10,057 nucleotides of DNA from Chloroflexota bacterium. GTDB lineage: Bacteria > Chloroflexota > Anaerolineae > UBA3071. Below are positions 8,001-10,057 of the stretch, piece after piece (position 1 is the stretch's first letter; each line of letters starts with the position of its first letter). Location: NCBI GenBank assembly GCA_014383605.1, contig JACNHM010000322.1:6080-16136 (forward strand), given 5' to 3'. The position numbers and the translations under genes are program-made. The notes under the pieces are model-generated. The model did no database searches. It saw only the letters and a program-made list of their open reading frames with translations, and had not been told where the DNA came from.

Positions 8001-8095
8001 AGTGGAGCGTGCCCGACGAATGGTCGGAAGTGGAAGTGTCGCCCGCCGTGCCCGAATCTGCGCGTCCGCGCGTCAAAGTCTCGCCATTGGAGTGA
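5048..8095 (+). CDS. Multidomain cell-wall enzyme: GH-A-like barrel, coiled coil, degenerate amidase/PGRP domain, coiled coil, intact amidase/PGRP domain, wall-binding-like tail
   Basis: Protein of 1015 aa. Residues 1-340 resemble a clan GH-A TIM barrel: N111-E112 in IVGNETN as acid/base, H214-x-Y216 in LHAYTHG, E266 in YITETDQG as nucleophile and W308 near strand 8. Residues 345-415 are Leu/Gln/Ala heptads. Residues 435-590 are an Amidase_2/PGRP-type domain with H457 and Y484, but the usual second zinc His is R559 (GRNEL) and the Cys is S568 (SSPG), so catalysis is doubtful. Residues 598-655 form another coiled coil, ending in a Gly-rich linker. Residues 690-850 are a second amidase domain with H696, Y735, H821 (GHRDV), T829 and C831 (CPG), which looks active as a zinc N-acetylmuramoyl-L-alanine amidase. 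Residues 905-950 (VTIVGGDAGVS, then RLAGADEAET) resemble a cell-wall-binding repeat 2, followed by an acidic, Pro-rich tail. No signal peptide is seen. The start is backed by a good ribosome binding site. Confidence 0.85.
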   Translation: MPRLLRDSEYLYGLHDPGGEHIMLGQDVPGWVLITVAVGHDPNDHSPGDDRSFWSDYRRLSDKRLGVMVRLNNGYGGAGTLPCQRDYDNFARRCANFVRNSQGAHIWIVGNETNHPIEWPGADWDWDAAPPRPRSPDREGEKITPDRYANCYRQVREAIHALSGHEKDQVLIGAVAPWNNLTTYDGNPHGDWVQYFRDLLERLGPQSCDGITLHAYTHGTDPKFIQSPEKVRDQRFQQYHWHFRAYQDFMQAIPTNMRHLPVYITETDQGDDPWRNENAGWVRQAYQEIAEWNRKHEQQIRSLILYRWPRVGSDKWYIDGKAGVIEDFTQALNERHQWGVEPVIDVEALRKQVDELSAQVNELQPALRRIAALATEVARLQQMMEGLAGQAEQAAALRQPVGDLLAKVEQLEADVGITPGGVVPQPLLQDVRTTLPVHASQRWPSRSADTIQRVVVHHTVTRDDVTPQRIAEAHVGQDKPGIKYHFLITGDGATYWTQPLEAVVEQTRVSAVNDDGVAVALAGNFTEAVPTAAQMDSAARLIVWLLSTLQLSSEAVWGRNELDRGISSPGAQWLQGARFKDTLLAQVRSILDEAEDPAQVIAQLRQQVRDLQTQIAELQALAAQVSPLQQEVQGLQATVQQQKAEIARLQDIIDAGCGGGGVVRQPDVLDVVDSLPQHPTLRYAQRTRPISMIVAHHTDTPPTFTVEQLAHYHAFGTRKDAQGNWIKKEWPGIGYHFVITPDGTIYQGQREETCSYHVGGEPNNYSLGVSFIGRFMRANYDDTPRTPEEQVPTPQQMRSASRLIAWLMQKHDVPIEKVMGHRDVWPGHTVCPGDQWTAGAHWKSLLHQQINAVLQGREKLIDHCLLFWDHGADWGETDWRNAQAYIAHFRPTSGFSTDDALLAQHVTIVGGDAGVSGEDEARLRAAGVDVHRLAGADEAETRALLGELVEKNTPWPGAPPLVRKVTEPVVRDLAAEVTAATAVDEWSVPDEWSEVEVSPAVPESARPRVKVSPLE
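6301..6800 (+). repeat. Direct repeat copy 1 (degenerate amidase domain coding region)
   Basis: This segment aligns without gaps to 9558-10057 at a constant offset of 3257 bases. A hand count over 6361-6780 gave about 55 differences in 420 bases, roughly 87% identity. Divergence is lowest in the middle (3 in 60 over 6601-6660) and highest near the C-terminal end of the domain. The second copy runs to the window end, so the repeat may be longer. Confidence 0.9.
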
Positions 8096-8099
8096 AGTC

Positions 8100-8104
8100 A
8101 GGAG
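8100..8104 (+). promoter_or_regulatory. Ribosome binding site of the second cell-wall enzyme gene
   Basis: AGGAG lies five bases before the ATG at 8110 and five bases after the previous stop codon. This tight spacing indicates a two-gene operon. Confidence 0.8.
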
Positions 8105-8109
8105 CCACC

Positions 8110-10057
8110 ATGCACAAGCTAGGGTTCTACATCGAGAACAGCACCGTGCAATTCCTGCGCGAGGCCCTGTGCCAGGCCAAACCGCCGACCATTCTGATCC
8201 ACGCCGGCGATCGGGGTCTGCTGCGCGACATCCGCCGCGAGTTTTCGCCTGACTCGTTCATCATCGGCCGCATCTTCGTCGAGCTGCAGCAACAGATGGC
8301 CTGGCTGGATAGCAGCGATCCCGAAAGACATGGCCGGGAGTTCGCCGACACCATCCTCAATTTCGACTTCGGGCTGGCCACCGAAAAGGGCGCCAACGAC
8401 CGGCTGCTGATTGACGCCTGGATGAGCCTGAACGAAACGCTGCCCGGCCCGGCCTCTTTCCCCAACTACCAGGTGGACGCGACCTTTCGCCGCCGCGCCG
8501 AAGCCCTCGATCGCTTCCAGGTGGCCTTTCGTGAACGGCTGCGAAGCCGCGGCCTGGAAGCCGTGGCCTTCAACTTCGCCGCCGGCAACTTCACCTATGC
8601 CCCCCACTATCTCGATTGGTTCCCGCGCACGCTGGAGTCGTACATCTACCTCGGCACCCACGAGTATGGCTGGCCCACGCTGATGGAAGATCCCAGCAAA
8701 GGCACGGCCACGAGCGCCCTGTTCTACCGCCGCTGCCTGGAGGGTATCCGCCAAAGCTACGGCAACCGCCACCGCGTGATCATCACCGAAGCCGGCCTGG
8801 CCCGCATGTACAAATACCCCAACGACCCCGCCGGCGATGTGGGCTGGCTCTATCGGGGAGAGACGATCCCGGAAGAGCAGTACTGGGAATCTCTGAAATG
8901 GTATAACGACGAGTTGTGCCGCGACGACTACGTGCTGGGCTGCTGCCTGTTTGAGGTGGGCCACGCTGGCCGCTGGGAGAGCTTCCGCCATCTGGGGGTG
9001 AACAATCAAGGGCAGCCCATCCTGCTGATCTCCAGGATCGAAAAGCTGCGGGAGGGTCTGCCGCCACCACCTCCCCCCCCACCGCCACCACCGCCGGAGG
9101 TTGACCTGGCTGCGCTGCGAGAGAGCATCGCCAAGCTGAAAGCGACGTTGGCTCCTGCTGTCCAGCAGACCGCCGCACTCCCGGCGCAGGCGGCCCAACT
9201 CCAGCAAACGCTGGATGACCTGGCGGAAAAGGCGGCTCAAGCCGCCAGCTTGCAGCAGCAAGTGCGCAATCTGCCAGCGCGGATCAGCCAGTTACAGGCC
9301 AAGGTAGACCAGTTGGAGGCCAGCGATGGCCGTGACGATCTGGACACGCTGCGGAAGCGGATCGCCGAGCTGGAAGCGCAGTTGGCCTCATTGCAACCCG
9401 CCGTGCAGCAAGCGGCTGAACTGGTCGCCCAGGTGGCTCAGGCCCGCAGTGCGCTGGCTTCACTGGTCAAAGGCGCTGAGGAGGCCCAAGCCTTACACCC
9501 CAAGGTGAACGCTCTGCTGGCGGAGGTTGAGCGTCTGGAGGCCCTGGCTGGCCCCCTGCCGGGAGGCGAGGTGCCCCAGCCGCCGCTGCGCGACGTGCGC
9601 ACGACCCTGCCGGTGCACGCCAGCCAACGCTGGCCCACACGCAGCACCGACGCCATCCGCCGCGTGGTCGTCCACCACACGGTGACCCGCGACGACGTCA
9701 CCCCGCAACGCATCGCCGAAGTGCACGTGGGCCAGGACAAGCCGGGCATCAAATACCACTTCCTGGTCACCGGCGACGGCGCCATCACCTGGACGCAGCC
9801 GCTGGAGGCCACCGTGGATCAGACGCTGGTCAGCGCGGTCAACGCCGACGGCGTGGCCGTGGCCCTGGCCGGCAACTTCATGGAAGCCGTGCCCACGGCG
9901 GCGCAGATGGACAGCGCCGCCCGGCTGATCGCCTGGCTGCTGAGCACCCTGCAACTCAGCACCGAGGCCGTGTATGGCCGCCACGAGCTGGACACCAGGG
10001 TCTCCTCGCCGGGCATGCAATGGCTGCAGGGCGCACAGTTCAAAGAGACGTTGCTGA
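8110..10057 (+). CDS. Multidomain cell-wall protein: second GH-A-like barrel, polyproline, coiled coil, degenerate amidase/PGRP domain; runs off the window end
   Basis: The frame is open from the ATG at 8110 to the last base (649 complete codons, no stop), so the 3' end is missing. Residues 1-315 look like a TIM-barrel glycosidase with GH-A-like landmarks: N108-E109 in WMSLNET, H184-x-Y186 in GTHEYGWP and E227 in VIITEAGL. Its sequence is not obviously related to the barrel of the upstream protein. Residues 318-329 are 12 prolines. Residues 330-480 are a long Ala/Gln/Leu-rich coiled coil. From about 500 comes an Amidase_2/PGRP-type domain with H522 and Y549, but R624-H625 in GRHEL and S633 in SSPG stand where GHRD and CPG are usual, so amidase activity is doubtful. 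The domain is nearly identical to the first one of the upstream gene. No signal peptide is seen. By analogy with its neighbour, a second coiled coil and an intact amidase may follow beyond the window; this is a guess. Confidence 0.85.
   Translation, partial: MHKLGFYIENSTVQFLREALCQAKPPTILIHAGDRGLLRDIRREFSPDSFIIGRIFVELQQQMAWLDSSDPERHGREFADTILNFDFGLATEKGANDRLLIDAWMSLNETLPGPASFPNYQVDATFRRRAEALDRFQVAFRERLRSRGLEAVAFNFAAGNFTYAPHYLDWFPRTLESYIYLGTHEYGWPTLMEDPSKGTATSALFYRRCLEGIRQSYGNRHRVIITEAGLARMYKYPNDPAGDVGWLYRGETIPEEQYWESLKWYNDELCRDDYVLGCCLFEVGHAGRWESFRHLGVNNQGQPILLISRIEKLREGLPPPPPPPPPPPPEVDLAALRESIAKLKATLAPAVQQTAALPAQAAQLQQTLDDLAEKAAQAASLQQQVRNLPARISQLQAKVDQLEASDGRDDLDTLRKRIAELEAQLASLQPAVQQAAELVAQVAQARSALASLVKGAEEAQALHPKVNALLAEVERLEALAGPLPGGEVPQPPLRDVRTTLPVHASQRWPTRSTDAIRRVVVHHTVTRDDVTPQRIAEVHVGQDKPGIKYHFLVTGDGAITWTQPLEATVDQTLVSAVNADGVAVALAGNFMEAVPTAAQMDSAARLIAWLLSTLQLSTEAVYGRHELDTRVSSPGMQWLQGAQFKETLL
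9061..9096 (+). repeat. Proline-codon run (12 Pro) containing a C8 homopolymer
   Basis: Twelve consecutive proline codons form a hinge between the glycosidase-like barrel and the coiled coil. Eight consecutive C bases lie at 9073-9080. Such a run normally needs EF-P for translation, and the homopolymer is a possible slippage site. Confidence 0.9.
9558..10057 (+). repeat. Direct repeat copy 2 (degenerate amidase domain coding region), cut by the window end
   Basis: Gapless match to 6301-6800 with roughly 87% identity by hand count. It encodes the amidase-like domain of the downstream gene, and the alignment is still running at the last base. Confidence 0.9.

Noticed and set aside
8119..9261. 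Open frame of 380 codons on the minus strand
   Set aside because: It lies wholly opposite the 8110 gene, whose codons read as a consistent barrel plus coiled coil. The antisense product has no recognisable domain.
6301..10057. Insertion sequence or transposon as the source of the 500-base repeat
   Set aside because: No transposase or terminal inverted repeats are seen; both copies are in-frame protein-domain coding sequence.

Overview
The window is high-GC, densely coding bacterial DNA with all genes on the + strand. The mix of genes, with large glycosidase/coiled-coil/amidase proteins, an RGRYFG-type MFS carrier and short intergenic heptamer arrays, suggests a member of the Chloroflexota (Anaerolineae-like). 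This is inference from gene style, not a database match.

Layout. Positions 3-2198 hold an M29-type metallo-aminopeptidase, cut by the window start, coupled to an acetyl-CoA acetyltransferase (thiolase); the thiolase ribosome binding site overlaps the aminopeptidase stop codon. A 128-base gap (2199-2326) carries a tandem heptamer array that folds back on itself. Positions 2327-4871 hold a fold-type I PLP aminotransferase of the 2-aminoadipate/MocR-like group and a 12-helix MFS transporter. Together these four genes look like housekeeping amino-acid, peptide and acyl-CoA metabolism, but no complete pathway can be named.

A second gap (4872-5047) has a strong sigma-70-like promoter (TTGACA, 17-base spacer, TAAATT), then another heptamer array with a hairpin in what should be the 5' leader, then a good ribosome binding site. 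It opens a two-gene unit. The first gene (5048-8095, 1015 aa) encodes a clan GH-A-like TIM barrel, a coiled coil, a degenerate amidase/PGRP domain, a second coiled coil, an intact amidase/PGRP domain and a tail resembling a cell-wall-binding repeat. The second gene (8110 to beyond the window end, at least 649 aa) encodes a different GH-A-like barrel, a run of 12 prolines, a long coiled coil and another degenerate amidase domain. That domain is about 87% identical at nucleotide level to the degenerate one in the first gene.

The most interesting part is this pair. Two unrelated-looking glycosidase barrels are fused through coiled coils to near-identical amidase-like domains whose second zinc histidine and cysteine positions are altered in the same way. 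Neither protein has a recognisable signal peptide. They look like modular cell-wall-targeting enzymes, perhaps working as partners. How they reach the wall, and whose wall it is, cannot be told from the sequence.
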